From NCBI GenBank assembly GCA_003427395.1, contig BFEA01000517.1, positions 961,346 through 989,666 on the forward strand: DNA of 28,321 bases. Reading direction: 5' to 3'. This document shows, in pieces, positions 19,464 through 28,321 of this stretch. Made by a program: the position numbers and the translations under genes. The DNA is from Chara braunii (Eukaryota > Streptophyta > Charophyceae > Charales > Characeae). Numbering within the stretch: the stretch's first letter is position 1; the number at the start of each line of letters is the position of its first letter. The notes beneath the pieces are model-generated. The model was not told the origin of the DNA. It was given only the letters and a program-made list of their open reading frames with translations, and ran no database searches.

Positions 19464-19517
<54 letters not shown>
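19442..19517. repeat. C21 run, single N, then (CT)27
   Basis: A C homopolymer (19442-19462) is followed by one undetermined base at 19463 and a CT microsatellite (19464-19517). The isolated N marks an unresolved length or base at the junction. Confidence 0.95.
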
Positions 19518-19519
<2 letters not shown>

Positions 19520-22044
19520 GTGCGCTTTCCTGTATGACACAATTCCTCAGATCGCAAGGGCTCAAGATTAAGAAGGTCCAACTTACATCATTCCCAAGAG
19601 TATATAAGTGTAATTTAACCGCACGGGGAATTTTACCAGCTTGCACCTGACTCTCTGGGTCCTTAATCATCAGCCTTTTCGAAGGTAGTAATAAACTCAA
19701 AAGTTAAAAAAACGTGATTGAGTGATAAGCTGCTAGATCGAAACCTTTCCCGACTGATCGAGACTTATTATTGTCCGGCCTCACGAGCATGGGAGAAAGT
19801 TGATTGCAGACTTCACAACCATTTCAGAAAATGTTTCATAAAAAAAAAAAAAGGGGGAAAGGGGAAAAGGGAGAAAAGGCGAGGAAAAATTGAGTGAGCA
19901 AATATATAAACCTCTCACATTTAGGAAACACAGTGCGCGAGCAGGGGAATACTACCCCTCAAAGAATCCATATGTCTACTGACGGGAAATGCAAGATAGA
20001 CCTTTGAGTCCCTTCACTTCTTCTGCTAAGTTTGTTGTTTGCATACAAGTGAAACTAACAATCATTAGGCTACCCTCGTGGTTCGCTCAGAACATCTAAC
20101 GTTGTCATTGGGGGTATTTGCTCATCCCTATTGCGCCGCGAATTGGCGACCATTATCAATCGACTTTTCATACTTTTTGGTCGCAAAGTGTGCCCTGGCT
20201 CAGAATTGATTCGAGGAATCATCGCCTGGCACCTCTGACGCGAGATTAATAGATGCACTGGGCGCGAGGCTCTTCGTATTCTAGTTATTGGCCCCTTTGA
20301 TGGGAGATCGGCAGAGGTAATGGATTTGCAACTCTTGGTATCTTAGTTGAGAGGGGTTTGAGGGTTACCTGGGCTCGAGTTACCACCTGTGCAGAACGTT
20401 GTTCGGAACGCAGCATGATGGTACCAACTCTCAGTTAGGCCCGAACCTAGTCCCGCGCCTTATTGTCGCCATGTCTGTAGCTTCCTTTAATCACCAATCA
20501 GTGGAAAAGAAATAGTAAATGATAGCTAACGCATTTCAACAGTCTTCATATGCCTCCCATGCCTCGATCTTGAACACCCGTCTCCCCACTCGCTCCCATT
20601 CAACGCTCAACACTCAGTATCCCGAAGACTCTTCCTAGAATCAGGCCCAGACAAAGCATCCAGACGCTCTGAGCATACCGCTACACCCGATGGGATCACA
20701 TGAGAAATGCACGAGCCGTCTGGCTGATCCAACCGGCTTATTCCGTGTTCAATCGTATGCTCATACACTGCTCTCTGTCAGCTTATCTTTGTGGGGATCT
20801 TCCCCCTGCACACTCTCTTTCCCTGTCAGTTCACCCGTTCACTTGTCCACTTATCGTGTATTCCATGCGCACACCCCTATTCGGCTCGCTCGTCCCCGAC
20901 ATGCCCAAGTTCAGATCGCCGGTGCCTGACCCTCAGTCGAGCCCTTTGCACAAGAGCACTGCGATCACCGGACACGCTACATCATCCCTTCCACCCGATT
21001 GCGGCGTGTCTAGTTCGCCTTCACCAAACGGGCCATCTGAACTCCGCCCAGAGCACTATTCCGCTGCGTACACCAGGCACGGTACTCAATTATCCCCCCA
21101 TTTGAATCTACCCTGAATGTCGTGCAAGCCTGTTCTATATCCCAACAGTCTGGGAGCCTGTGGGCTATGAAGGAGCGTTGGCATTATCCGCATTAGAAGT
21201 ATCAGACCTGACTAGGAACAAACTAGTACCAAAGCCATAGTACCGACACGGGTACTACAGTTCCATTTTCGGGCCCAACGGACCCAACAAATCCTCAGCA
21301 GAGCTGCCACCAGCGAAAAGGAAATATGCAACACAGTAGACTGGAAACGGCCCCGATATCCCAAACTTGGGCCGCCAAATTAAGTGTCCAGACCAGAATC
21401 AGTGTCATTGAATCAAATATTGTAACCGGAAGGTCCATAACCAATACACAGGCCACATGTCTCAATAAGAAATCAGTATCGTGTATTTGAGTGTCGCAAC
21501 CAGATAAATGTCTTTAGCCCCATTAGGACCATGTAGCTAGTACTGTTGACTTTATTTCCGTATACAGATAAATAAGGTCGTGTCGACCCCGGACCAGTGC
21601 CCATTTCAATTAACCATGACCAACCATGACGACCATTAACAGTAACCATACCAAGAAGTAATAACGTTCATCCATAGTGAACCATTTCAGTATCAAACTA
21701 GTGATTGTCGTGTTGTGACCGGACCAAATGTCATACCAAGCAAAAAGAGCGTTGCACCTGAGCCGGATCAACATGTATAAAAAATAGCGTTATCACTTGA
21801 TCGCTATAAATGCCACAATTTCGGACCGGCGACCGAACCAGCTTCAAATCTAAACAGTTATTTGTCGTAGTCAAGTTGTCATACCAAGAATACCAGTTCC
21901 TCTGACCTATCCTGCGACATCACCACACTTATCTCATAGGAACGCTGGAACTGTATGTTCATCCGAGTTCCCGCGCGTCAATCAGCATGCCAAGGGAGAT
22001 CACCTCGATACGAGTATCGCTCACACAATAATACGCGGGAATAG
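19518..22044. other. Long unassigned stretch
   Basis: No gene supported. Features seen: a purine tract at 19845-19890 (A run, then GGGGGAAAGGGG); overlapping short open frames on plus at 20690-21116 with no recognised domain; a short AACCATGACC-like tandem at 21611-21640; and the word TGTCATACCAAG twice (near 21730 and 21877). The 21.3-21.9 kb part may be an old, decayed tandem repeat. Confidence 0.4.
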
Positions 22045-22260
22045 CAAGAGTAAAATTTAAGTAAAATCTAATAAATTTTGCGAGGGATGATAAAATAGAG
22101 AAAATTTGTTTACATCAAAGGGGAAAGATATAAATTCCGGTTAAAATAAAAAAGATCTTGCTTGATCAAAAAATGTTAAATGATTAAATAATCATTCGTT
22201 TTTATTTTTTTATATCATTTTTAATTTTATTACGAATTTTAATTTCACCCGCAAATTAGA
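22045..22260. other. AT-rich island
   Basis: About 215 bases far richer in A/T than the surroundings (for example TTTTTATTTTTTTATATC), with AGAGAAAATTTG occurring twice (near 22097 and 22258). No reading frame. It lies about 350 bases beyond the 3' end of the minus-strand Ty3/gypsy polyprotein, so it could be 3' non-coding or LTR sequence of that element, an inserted MITE, or matrix-attachment-like DNA. None of these is demonstrated. Confidence 0.55.
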
Positions 22261-22597
22261 GAAAATTTGAGGCATTTTTCCTTGTCAACTAGTTAGTGCG
22301 GAAAGACCACATGAAGGCCTACAAACATACCTTCGCCTCATAGCTGGCTGATTCGAGGACAACCTCAGATCAGACGAATAAGGTAAGTGTCAGGCGTAGT
22401 AGAGGCGGTTGTTCAACTTGTTAAATTTAAGGGTTATTTCCTGCGGTCGACTCAGGGGATTTCAGGGTTCCTCTGAGGACCCCTAATTTTCCCCGACAAT
22501 TCGGACAAGAGTACCCGACGGATCCTAACTAGGCGTTCGGTTGGGGAACAAATTCCTTTTATTTTGGATGGCCGACCGCTCTGCAACCGCCAGACAG

Positions 22598-23039
22598 TTA
22601 GTTCGGACCTCTTCTCGACATCCCCATCGAGATTCCGCCACGTTGGTCAGAAAAACGTACAAGTTTCAGAGAAACCATCCGTACGCATCGTCCGTGTCGA
22701 CGCTTAATAGTCTTGTGTTTAGGTTTCCCGGGAATCATGGGACTGAGAAGATGCTTCATGCCCTTCCTATACTTCGGTCGCTTAGGCATAGGGAAAGGAG
22801 TGTTTTTCTGCCTCTTTCTCCGTCGAGATGAGAGTGATTTCGGTGCACTACCCTCTCTGATGAGGACCCTCCGTTTCGACATTCTGATTACGAAAAGCCA
22901 CTTTTTTTTCTTTCCTAATGTTAATCCCTTCACTTTTCGGTTCTCTATTCTCTTCCTCTTCCTTGAACTCTCCCCTATCTCAAAACGTCTCGACGACGAT
23001 TCGTGCGTCACCTTTGTCTTCCCCTTTCCCTTGGGATCG
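22598..23039 (-). pseudogene. Basic C-terminal tail of the polyprotein
   Basis: After the GPY/F module and a stop, the frame stays open for 137 codons (23011-22598). It is very rich in Lys, Arg and Ser (starts THESSSRRFEIGESSRKRKR, later SLSSRRRKRQKN). There is no chromodomain. A basic tail at the integrase end could bind nucleic acid or act as a nuclear-targeting signal, but no specific domain is recognised. It is less broken than the catalytic domains upstream, which may be chance because Lys/Arg/Ser-rich codons rarely produce stops by G-to-A change. Confidence 0.5.
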
Positions 23040-24180
23040 GATAATGTTGGCGTAGGGGTCGAAGGACTCCGCGGTCAGAAGAACTTCAGCCTAGCCCCAA
23101 CCACTAGATCTCTCAACTTAAATCCGTCCAATTCGGCTATCATATAGGATCCCTAGCCGAGCGCCCCAACTACGTCATAGGGCCTCATCCATCTATTCGC
23201 CAGTTTTCACAACCATGTCCTTTCTAAAGCTACGTCGTAAAGAAGCACCATATCGCCCACGCTTATCTTCTCCTTTCTAATCTTGATGTTCTTATCCCAT
23301 CTCTCTTTTCCTTTCTCGCTTTCTAGAACCAGTCGGTCAGTTGTCGTCATAAGATTGTCTTCTAACCCCTATGTTATCTGTCTCGTCCTAGCAGCTAAAA
23401 GTTTCTCTCACGACATGCTTTCCGCCCAGTTAACGGTAGTCCAGCTGTCAATGTGGAATTTTATGGATAGAGGGCAATGCCTACCAAACCACAGAGTATG
23501 GAATGAATATTGTACTAGTCCGGACCGTGACATTATCCGCCCATATTGTATGTCTGGAATATCGCGGTCAGTCACTGTCTTTGCCTTTATACCACTTGGA
23601 TATTGATGCTATCAAGGATTGATGATCTTGCTCTAGAGGTGAGTTGGACTAAGGGTGGTAAGCGGTGGCTATAGAAACTCTAGCTCCTTCCCTCTTGAAC
23701 ACATTTTGAACTTCGTCTGTCAAGAACTTTGCTCCTCTATCCATCACGATCCTACTAACACAGTCATATCTCGACAGGTATTCCAAGACAAAAGTTTTTC
23801 ACTTCTTTAGCCGACTTTGTTCTGATGGGCTTACCGTCCACAAAGCCTGTGAAATCGTCTCTGATGTTCACCACATAATTCATATTACCTACTCCATTCG
23901 ACATGTTTACTAAATTAATATGTACCTTCTCTCCTGACCTAGTAGGGTAGGATGGGTGAAGAGGTTCTTCGTATCTCACAAAAGTTCTTTTCTGACACTC
24001 TTCGTAGGTTATATAGTACCTCTCAACGTGTTTGTATTGTCCTTCCCATCAGTAGAGCATCTGCACTTTCTCATACGTGTTTTTTACTCCTCTATGTCCA
24101 CCAACTACATCATCATGAAGTTCTGCTACTATTGACTGCTTCTCTTCAGGATCGAAGACCACACACATAGGCATCCCTGT
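23040..24180 (-). pseudogene. Integrase: zinc motif, DDE core, GPY/F
   Basis: Zinc-binding H-H-C-C: E-L-H-D-D-V-V-G-G-H-R-G (about 24130-24095), then Y-E-E-C (24006-23995), where the first Cys of the expected C-x-x-C has become Tyr (TAC). Core: E-K-V-H-I-N-L-V shows Asn (AAT, 23914-23916) for the first catalytic Asp, followed by R-D-D-F-T-G-F. V-M-D-R-G-A-K-F-L (about 23740) keeps the second Asp. A-T-A-Y-H-P and then L-E-Q-D-H keep the Glu position. C-terminal: V-G-D-M-V-L-L-Y-D and N-R-W-M-R-P-Y-D-V, a GPY/F module with Arg for Gly. Stops and frame changes are frequent. The enzyme would insert element cDNA into the genome. Confidence 0.88.
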
Positions 24181-24429
24181 TCCAGTGGGCCGTCGAAACA
24201 AATGTCCCGATATAAGACAGAACAGAGTTGCCTATCTCATAATCTCCGAGTCTAAACTCTCCTCACTAGACATGTGTAACCCAATCGTTCAGTACTTCCC
24301 GTCACGGTCATAATGGTTGACCAGAAATCGATCTGTTCTCCATGACTCAGTCATGGTCAGCGCCCCGGCGACTATCGGTCGCTCACCGCCAATCGGAATT
24401 CACGATTGTTCATCGGCGACTGCGTTCTT

Positions 24430-24846
24430 AGTTCCGAAAATCCTCTTGACTACATAATCAAAGAGTCGGATTTGAATTAGTCATCGCGCGATAGTAGGAT
24501 CAGTCAGGCTGAAATCCTTCTGTAAAACTAAACCAGCAACTGTAGGATTTACTTGTAAGATAAACCTTGTTCTGTAAATGTAGTGTCTGAACGCGTCCAA
24601 GCACCGCAGAACCACTAAAACCTTTTTTTTTAACTCACTGTAATTACACTCCGCAATGTTAAGAGTCCGACTCTCGAATCTTAGAGGTCTCTCCTTCCCA
24701 TCAACATCTTTTTGAGAAAGCAGTTCTCCGACCGGATATGGCCCAGCATCTGTAGGCACTATGAACGACCTGTTTGTTTCGTCATCGAAGAATGATACTC
24801 CTAGGATACGCCCTCCTTCCTTGAATTCCTCCTTAAGTGTAAGCAT
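24430..24846 (-). pseudogene. RNase H domain
   Basis: Open for 121 codons down to 24481. The first strand has V-P-T-D-A-G-P (first catalytic Asp). It is followed by L-R-F-E-S-R-T-L-N (catalytic Glu), the helix KKVLVVLRCLDAFRHYIYRT, and F-I-L-Q-V-N-P-T. There the family has Asp (T/V-D-x) but this copy has Asn (AAT, 24547-24549). It ends D-P-T-I-A-R, then a stop. Sequence just beyond (K-R-I-F-G-T-K-N-A-V-A-D-E) matches the usual G-x-x-N-x-x-A-D end of the Ty3 RNase H domain. The domain would remove template RNA during cDNA synthesis; with the third acidic residue gone it should be inactive. Confidence 0.85.
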
Positions 24847-25458
24847 GGCGGTTTCAGGTGAGGAATCCTAATAGAACCTTTCGGTTTTACGAAGGAGAAG
24901 TCTCAGTGGTTCCGCTTTCTTATCGTACCCTTATATAAAGATTCGTCAATATCCTACAACTCTAAAAAATTAGCGAACCTCAGTCGAGCTACGCAGTGAC
25001 GACGACCAGTTTATGAGCTTATCTAGCTTCGCAGGATCTGCTCGTCGTCCTCTCGCGTCACAAATAAACCCTTAAATCTTAATCGAAGCAACTGCTCACC
25101 GACTCTTTGTCCCACTGACCGTCAGATTCGCATCATCTAGTTGTTCTAAGATCACATAGATGTCTGGGAAGTGTTGCTCAACAATTTTTTTAACAATGGG
25201 CGCCACCTCTGTCTCGTCCTTCTTCACCCGTCCCTTAATCGGGAAATCATCTAAAAAAACTTCCACCTTGTCAGCTATGAAGTTTTTCAGGACTGCTACC
25301 ATAGCTCTCTGAAACACCGCGGTTCCGTTGGTCCATCTCATAAGTACCACCACCATTTGAACTAATCCTAGCGACGTGTGCATAAAAGTGAGATGTATGT
25401 CTCTAGGGTCCAAAGGTATCTCGTCATAACCAGAGAATAGATTGCAGACAGAATATAT
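24847..25458 (-). pseudogene. RT palm, thumb and connection
   Basis: Palm motif A reads Y-S-V-C-N-L-F-S-G-Y-D-E-I (around 25441). Ty3 elements have Asp where Asn (AAT, 25441-25443) stands, so the first catalytic carboxylate is lost. Motif B region LGLVQMVVVLMRWTNGTAVF has L-M-R-W in place of the usual P-M-G-W (CTT/AGA for CCT/GGA). Motif C is intact: F-L-D-D-F-P-I-K-G with Asp-Asp at 25246-25251. Motif D/E follows (DANLTVSGTKS). Connection sequence at 25090-24850 (I-x-G-F-I-C-D-A-R-G-R-R-A-D-P-A-K-L-D-K; T-E-V-R; G-Y-D-K-K-A-E-P-L-R) contains several stops. This is the reverse transcriptase of the element, not functional here. Confidence 0.88.
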
Positions 25459-26200
25459 TCATATGCCTGTTGCTCCCTCCGCTAACAAATCTGTGTGGGG
25501 AACAGACCCGACATCACGGATGGTGACAACATTCACTTTCCGAAGATCTTGAATCCACCTGATCTTGACGTTCGGTTTCCACTGGAAGAACCATCTATCT
25601 GGAGAGGCGCTATCTGATGGTTCGGCCACATGAGAAGCCATCTTTTCTTTCAGAAAAGTAACCACCTCTTTTTTTTCTTTCTGAGCGTACTTTCACCCTG
25701 CATCGTTCCACGGAGTGACAGAATCGTATAGATCCTAGCCAGTTTGGCATACCTAGGATCAATCCTCCCTCTCTCTGTGTCGCTAAATGCAATGGCCTTA
25801 TCGCAAGTCTTGAGAACTTCCAGTGTGCATTCTCTCTCTTGTTCAGCCAAATTTTCATCCCCAATGTTCATCTCCGCTATTCTTTTTTCCGTTAGGCGTT
25901 GCGACTCTTTTTTTTTTGCTTTCATTCATCTTCTTCGCAATACCTTCTTCAGATATTCCTTCTAACACGGATCGCTCTCGGGCAACCGCCATCGGTTTCA
26001 CTTTTTGTGCTACTCGCTTGTGTTTTTTCGGTCGCCCTCCGTAGGGGGCTGTGCCCTTTAAAAAGACACAGAGAGCATCCCTTCGAACTTTTCATCCTCG
26101 CTTTTTGGGTAAGAGTTTTCATCCACCATCATACGATCCTCTAAATCTTCCAGTTCAACTATTTACCCTTCTTCCTCTGTAAGTAGAGCCCCGTACTTTT
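25459..26200 (-). pseudogene. Polyprotein linker and RT N-terminus
   Basis: 26200-25930 encodes acidic then basic linker segments in two frames (KYGALLTEEEG; ELEDLEDRMMVDENSYPKSE; HKRVAQKVKPMAVARERSVL), broken by stops. 25925-25690 is open: EKRIAEMNIGDENLAEQERE, then LEVLKTCDKAIAFSD and ERGRIDPRYA. This is the conserved region preceding the fingers domain in this Ty3 group, where a cleaved intermediate enters RT. After a frameshift, 25665-25462 gives the fingers: VTFLKEKMASHVAEPSDSAS, then V-K-I-R-W-I-Q-D-L-R-K-V-N and V-T-I-R-D-V-G-S-V-P. The R-W-I-Q-D-L...N pattern is RT motif 2. Confidence 0.8.
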
Positions 26201-26949
26201 CTAGCAGAATCGAAGAGAGCGGCTGGAGAAAGAGGACGACTTGCACGCTCCAGGTATACCAGCCGCCGCTAGAGCCGCTCTGTTCCTCAGATCTCGAGGC
26301 TCTACTGTCTCGATCATAATACGGTCGCCATCAAGATGCTTAATAGAAAGCATCTGACTCCCATCCGGTCGCTCTATCGTGGCCACGTGAACATGGCTCA
26401 GCCACGTCCGCCCTAGTAGTAGCTCTGAGTTGTAGTCCTCGACAGCAAAGATCGGCATCGTCGTGCGCAGTCCTTCGACCTGGATGCCCGCCTTGTGACA
26501 GACTCCGAAATTTTTTTGCTTCCTACCGTCAGCAGTCTCTGCCTCAAACAGGAAAGACCTATCCAGGTCCAACCCCTAACCGCACAGCTAACTCTTCATC
26601 TATAATGATGGCCTCGTTGCCATTATCAATCCCTCCCTGGAGAACTATCTCATCATTGAGAATAGTCTCAACTGTCCCGCTCCCTAAAATGTAAAACTTG
26701 TCAGGAGGTACGCCCTCCATACCATTCAAATATATCGTCGCCACACGCTCAGCTTTCACACTCACGCCTGATATTGCAACCGTAGGCACTTCTGCCTTGG
26801 TTGCCATCTGAATCTCGTCTCCTAGGGGAATTTGAGTCTTTCGTGTCTAACAGTGCTTCCAGTGGGACCACACAATATGTCAACGACTGCGTCCTCAAAA
26901 CGAGTTCAACTGCCACATCTGAAATCGTGGACTGTATTATACTCAATAG
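26201..26949 (-). pseudogene. Retropepsin-type protease segment
   Basis: Upstream part 26808-26949 encodes LLSIIQSTISDVAVELVLRT and a following V-P-L-E-A-L-L-D. A frameshift then leads into MATKAEVPTVAISGVSVKAE (26807 downward). The catalytic turn appears as I-D-N-G-N-E-A (Asp-Asn-Gly codons at 26619-26627), where retropepsins have D-S/T-G or occasionally variants. The flap/C-terminal signature follows after another frameshift near 26570 as P-I-F-A-V-E-D...E-L-L-L-G-R-T-W-L (about 26380-26460), typical of Ty3 proteases (LLG-x-x-W/F-L). The enzyme would cleave the element polyprotein. Asn after D-N-G, where Ser is common (D-N-G-S), is one more G-to-A type change on the coding strand. Confidence 0.75.
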
Positions 26950-26959
26950 CATGCCAAGA

Positions 26960-27115
26960 ACTGACTGGCCTAGCTCAGTTGGTAAACCACTGAGCCATTG
27001 AGGTACAGGCCCGAGTTCGAACTGCACTGGAGTCAGATGAGTAAAATACTGTGAATCAGAACTGCCAATGATATCTCTAGGCTGTAGCCTTTATGAGAAA
27101 AAAGGGAAGGAATAA
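26960..27115 (+). mobile_element. tRNA-derived SINE-like insertion
   Basis: Near the 5' end, TAGCTCAGTTGG (26971-26982) matches a Pol III A box. GAGTTCGAACT (27013-27023) resembles a B box at tRNA-like spacing (45 bases between the T8 and T54 equivalents; a tRNA has 46). Cloverleaf stems are mostly not formed, so this is not a functional tRNA gene. The end is A-rich (GAGAAAAAAGGGAAGGAATAA). The 10-base word CATGCCAAGA lies exactly before (26950-26959) and after (27116-27125) the segment, as expected for a target-site duplication. The left flank is Ty3/gypsy coding sequence, so the insertion probably postdates that element. Confidence 0.55.
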
Positions 27116-27125
27116 CATGCCAAGA

Positions 27126-27321
27126 TAGAGGGCCTACACTTCTTCCCCCAAACATAAGGCATAATATACGTTCTAATCCAGTTTTCGAGAAATTTGAAAA
27201 TTCAAATAGAAAGCATGCAGCACATGCACTGTATCAGAGCTGTTCGCGTAGAACACGTGTGTTGTATGAATGTATTCCAATAGAAAGCAACCTACTTGTT
27301 GTATTCGCTTACAACGCATAT
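27126..27321. other. Unassigned
   Basis: Nothing recognised. It may be older sequence upstream of the Ty3/gypsy protease frame, but no reading frame could be followed across the SINE-like insertion. Confidence 0.35.
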
Positions 27322-27515
27322 GGGTTATGTGGGGACGACAGTCGTTGCACCATCTGCCAAGGGTTTATGCATCTGTATCTGTCCAGATGGATACAAAGCA
27401 TAGGGGTTATGTTGGGGGACGACTGTGTTGGGGGATGACTGTCATTGCACCACTTACTTGCCATCTGCCAAGGTTTTGGATGCATCTGTATGTGTCCAGA
27501 TGGACTCAAAGTAAT
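27322..27515. repeat. Imperfect tandem duplication with nested 16-bp repeat
   Basis: Copy 1 (27322-27403) and copy 2 (27404-27515) share GGGTTATGT, TTGCACCA, CCATCTGCCAAGG and GCATCTGTAT.TGTCCAGATGG. Copy 2 carries an internal duplication of GTTGGGGGACGACTGT (27411-27426 and 27427-27442, one mismatch) and a CTTACTTG insertion. Each copy includes the hairpin CATCTG...CAGATG. Confidence 0.85.
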
Positions 27516-27950
27516 GGTTGGTGGCACCAGGTACATCCACGCCCACATTTACCATGCTTGCTGATGAGTGGTAGAACAAGGCCCAGGGCCAAGTTTCCCT
27601 CGAGCGAATCGGATTCCAACATTTCTGTTGATGATCTCTGTAATATACTGTCAGAAATTGAGGATTCGATCAAGTGGGACTTGACCCCGGAAGTGAAGTG
27701 TGACTTCGGACCTTCGGGCCTCTCGGTTTCTGTTTTTTCTTATTTTCTCCAAATTTGCAAAATGACGAACTCATTGGCCACTACGGCCTGGGCAGATACA
27801 CCCGTGATATGTTTTTGTCTCTGTTCACTTTCACACTTGGCCGGTGAGCAGCGCAGTCTCAGGCACACCTGCCATGTTTCTTTTGTTGTGGGGGCTCGGC
27901 CCACTTGCACCGTGTAGTTTAGTGGGTTTTTTTTTTCTTTTTTCTGTAGT
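27516..27950. other. Unassigned
   Basis: No gene supported. The plus frame from 27270 to 27917 stays open and contains an acidic segment (SDSNISVDDLCNILSEIEDS, near 27612-27671) that looks more protein-like than its surroundings. There is no start context, domain or splice evidence. Confidence 0.35.
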
Positions 27951-28319
27951 TTAGTTTTCAACAACCGTGTGACTGCAGAAGGCAGGAAACGAACGTTGAA
28001 TTCGTGTTTGGCCAATCGTTTTGCCCCAATCCGAGCAGATAATGTGCCAAAGGTCCATCTGCAGACGATGAAGCACTTGGTGAACCGAAGGAGGCTCGCC
28101 TTTTCTGACCACAGCATTACAATGCTGCCATAGCTGCCACATCACTGTTGCCCTAATGGTTTCATATACATAGGCTTGTGGTTTTGTAAAGTCCAACAGC
28201 ACAGTACCTAGAAGACTGGCATCCGTGGACCAGACGTCCCCGTGATGATGAGGGAGGAGAGCCGCATTTTTAAATGTTGTCCATACTTCTCGAGGGTATT
28301 TGCATGTCACCCACAGGTG
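27951..28319 (-). pseudogene. C-terminal end of a LINE-type ORF2 (zf-RVT like)
   Basis: Partial at the window edge; open from 28319 to a stop at 27951. It begins H-L-W-V-T-C-K-Y-P-R-E-V-W, matching the H-x-F/L-W-x-C...x-V-W pattern of the zinc-binding segment after the RT in plant-type non-LTR retrotransposons. Further on, A-T-V-M-W-Q-L-W-Q-H-C-N-A-V-V corresponds to the conserved W-x-I/L-W-x-x-R-N block (Cys in place of Arg). The RT itself lies outside the window. No stop interrupts the visible 122 codons, so the element may be younger than its neighbours. The family assignment is by motif pattern only. A host gene with such a domain is less likely. Confidence 0.55.
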
Positions 28320-28321
28320 TT

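Larger units (their letters stand above)
22598..26949 (-). mobile_element. pol: Decayed Ty3/gypsy LTR retrotransposon polyprotein
   Basis: Read from 26949 down to 22598 the domain order is protease, linker, RT, RNase H, HHCC zinc motif, integrase core, GPY/F domain and basic tail. RT before RNase H before integrase defines Ty3/gypsy rather than copia. No chromodomain was seen after GPY/F. The copy has many stops and frameshifts. RT, RNase H and integrase have each lost a catalytic Asp (to Asn), so it is inactive. Gag, the LTRs, the primer-binding site and the polypurine tract were not recognised. Upstream continuity is interrupted by the SINE-like insertion at 26960-27115. Family assignment below the Ty3 level is not possible from sequence alone. 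Confidence 0.9.

Noticed and set aside
20690-21116. Overlapping plus frames of 79-138 codons
   Set aside because: Three frames open together in Ser/Pro-rich low-information sequence; no motif recognised in any.
26964-27034. Functional tRNA gene
   Set aside because: Only the A-box and B-box words fit; acceptor and T stems do not pair, so it is treated as a SINE-like remnant.
27559-27590. Second CTGATGA on plus, possible hammerhead
   Set aside because: No GAAA after a pairable stem II and no cleavage triplet in the correct position.
27270-27917. 215-codon plus frame as a gene
   Set aside because: The first third is the tandem duplication. Only a short acidic part looks protein-like. No domain, splice signal or start context.

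Overview
This window looks like eukaryotic nuclear DNA, almost entirely repeats and decayed transposable elements. No intact host gene could be supported. Reasons: three different classes of retroelement, a SINE-like insertion, long (CT)n/(GA)n microsatellites, a foldback element, and long stretches with no usable reading frame. The organism cannot be named from this sequence. A Penelope-like element with an N-terminal GIY-YIG domain fits the green lineage or protists. The Ty3/gypsy polyprotein is of a type I associate with charophyte algae or fungi. A streptophyte alga is therefore a low-confidence guess. The sequence is a draft assembly: it has a 621-base N gap, one isolated N, and an unremoved Nextera mate-pair junction adapter at 18331-18368.

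Layout. 1-440: truncated tandem repeat, then purine/AAG repeat. 850-3760: pyrimidine-rich DNA carrying at least 16 short hairpins. Related hairpins differ by paired (compensatory) changes, and some are arranged in duplicated blocks. 3916-4374: a nine-copy, exactly 51-bp minisatellite. 4768-8791: a degenerate Penelope-like element with an SAP-like motif, a GIY-YIG endonuclease upstream of the reverse transcriptase (permuted order), an RT with a broken catalytic motif, a further run of hairpins, and a well-formed type I hammerhead ribozyme at 8727-8791. 8792-17100: mostly unassigned, with microsatellites, a gap, and a diverged ~340-bp duplication. 17158-17681: a foldback (MITE-like) element with 203-bp arms. 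18308-18399: adapter artefact with duplicated flanks. 18520-22040: unassigned. 22045-22260: an AT-rich island. 22598-26949 (minus strand): a decayed Ty3/gypsy polyprotein (protease, RT, RNase H, integrase, basic tail). 26960-27115: a tRNA-derived SINE-like insertion with a 10-bp target duplication. 27322-27515: a small duplication. 27951-28319 (minus): the C-terminal end of a LINE-type ORF2 running off the window.

The most interesting parts are the permuted Penelope-like element with its linked hammerhead, and the hairpin family that flanks and enters it. One hairpin stem (GGGACT/AGTCCC) occurs both upstream and inside the first reading frame of the element. This suggests that hairpins and element may form one large unit, or that hairpins spread by copying. 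The Ty3/gypsy copy is inactive: RT, RNase H and integrase have each exchanged a catalytic Asp for Asn.
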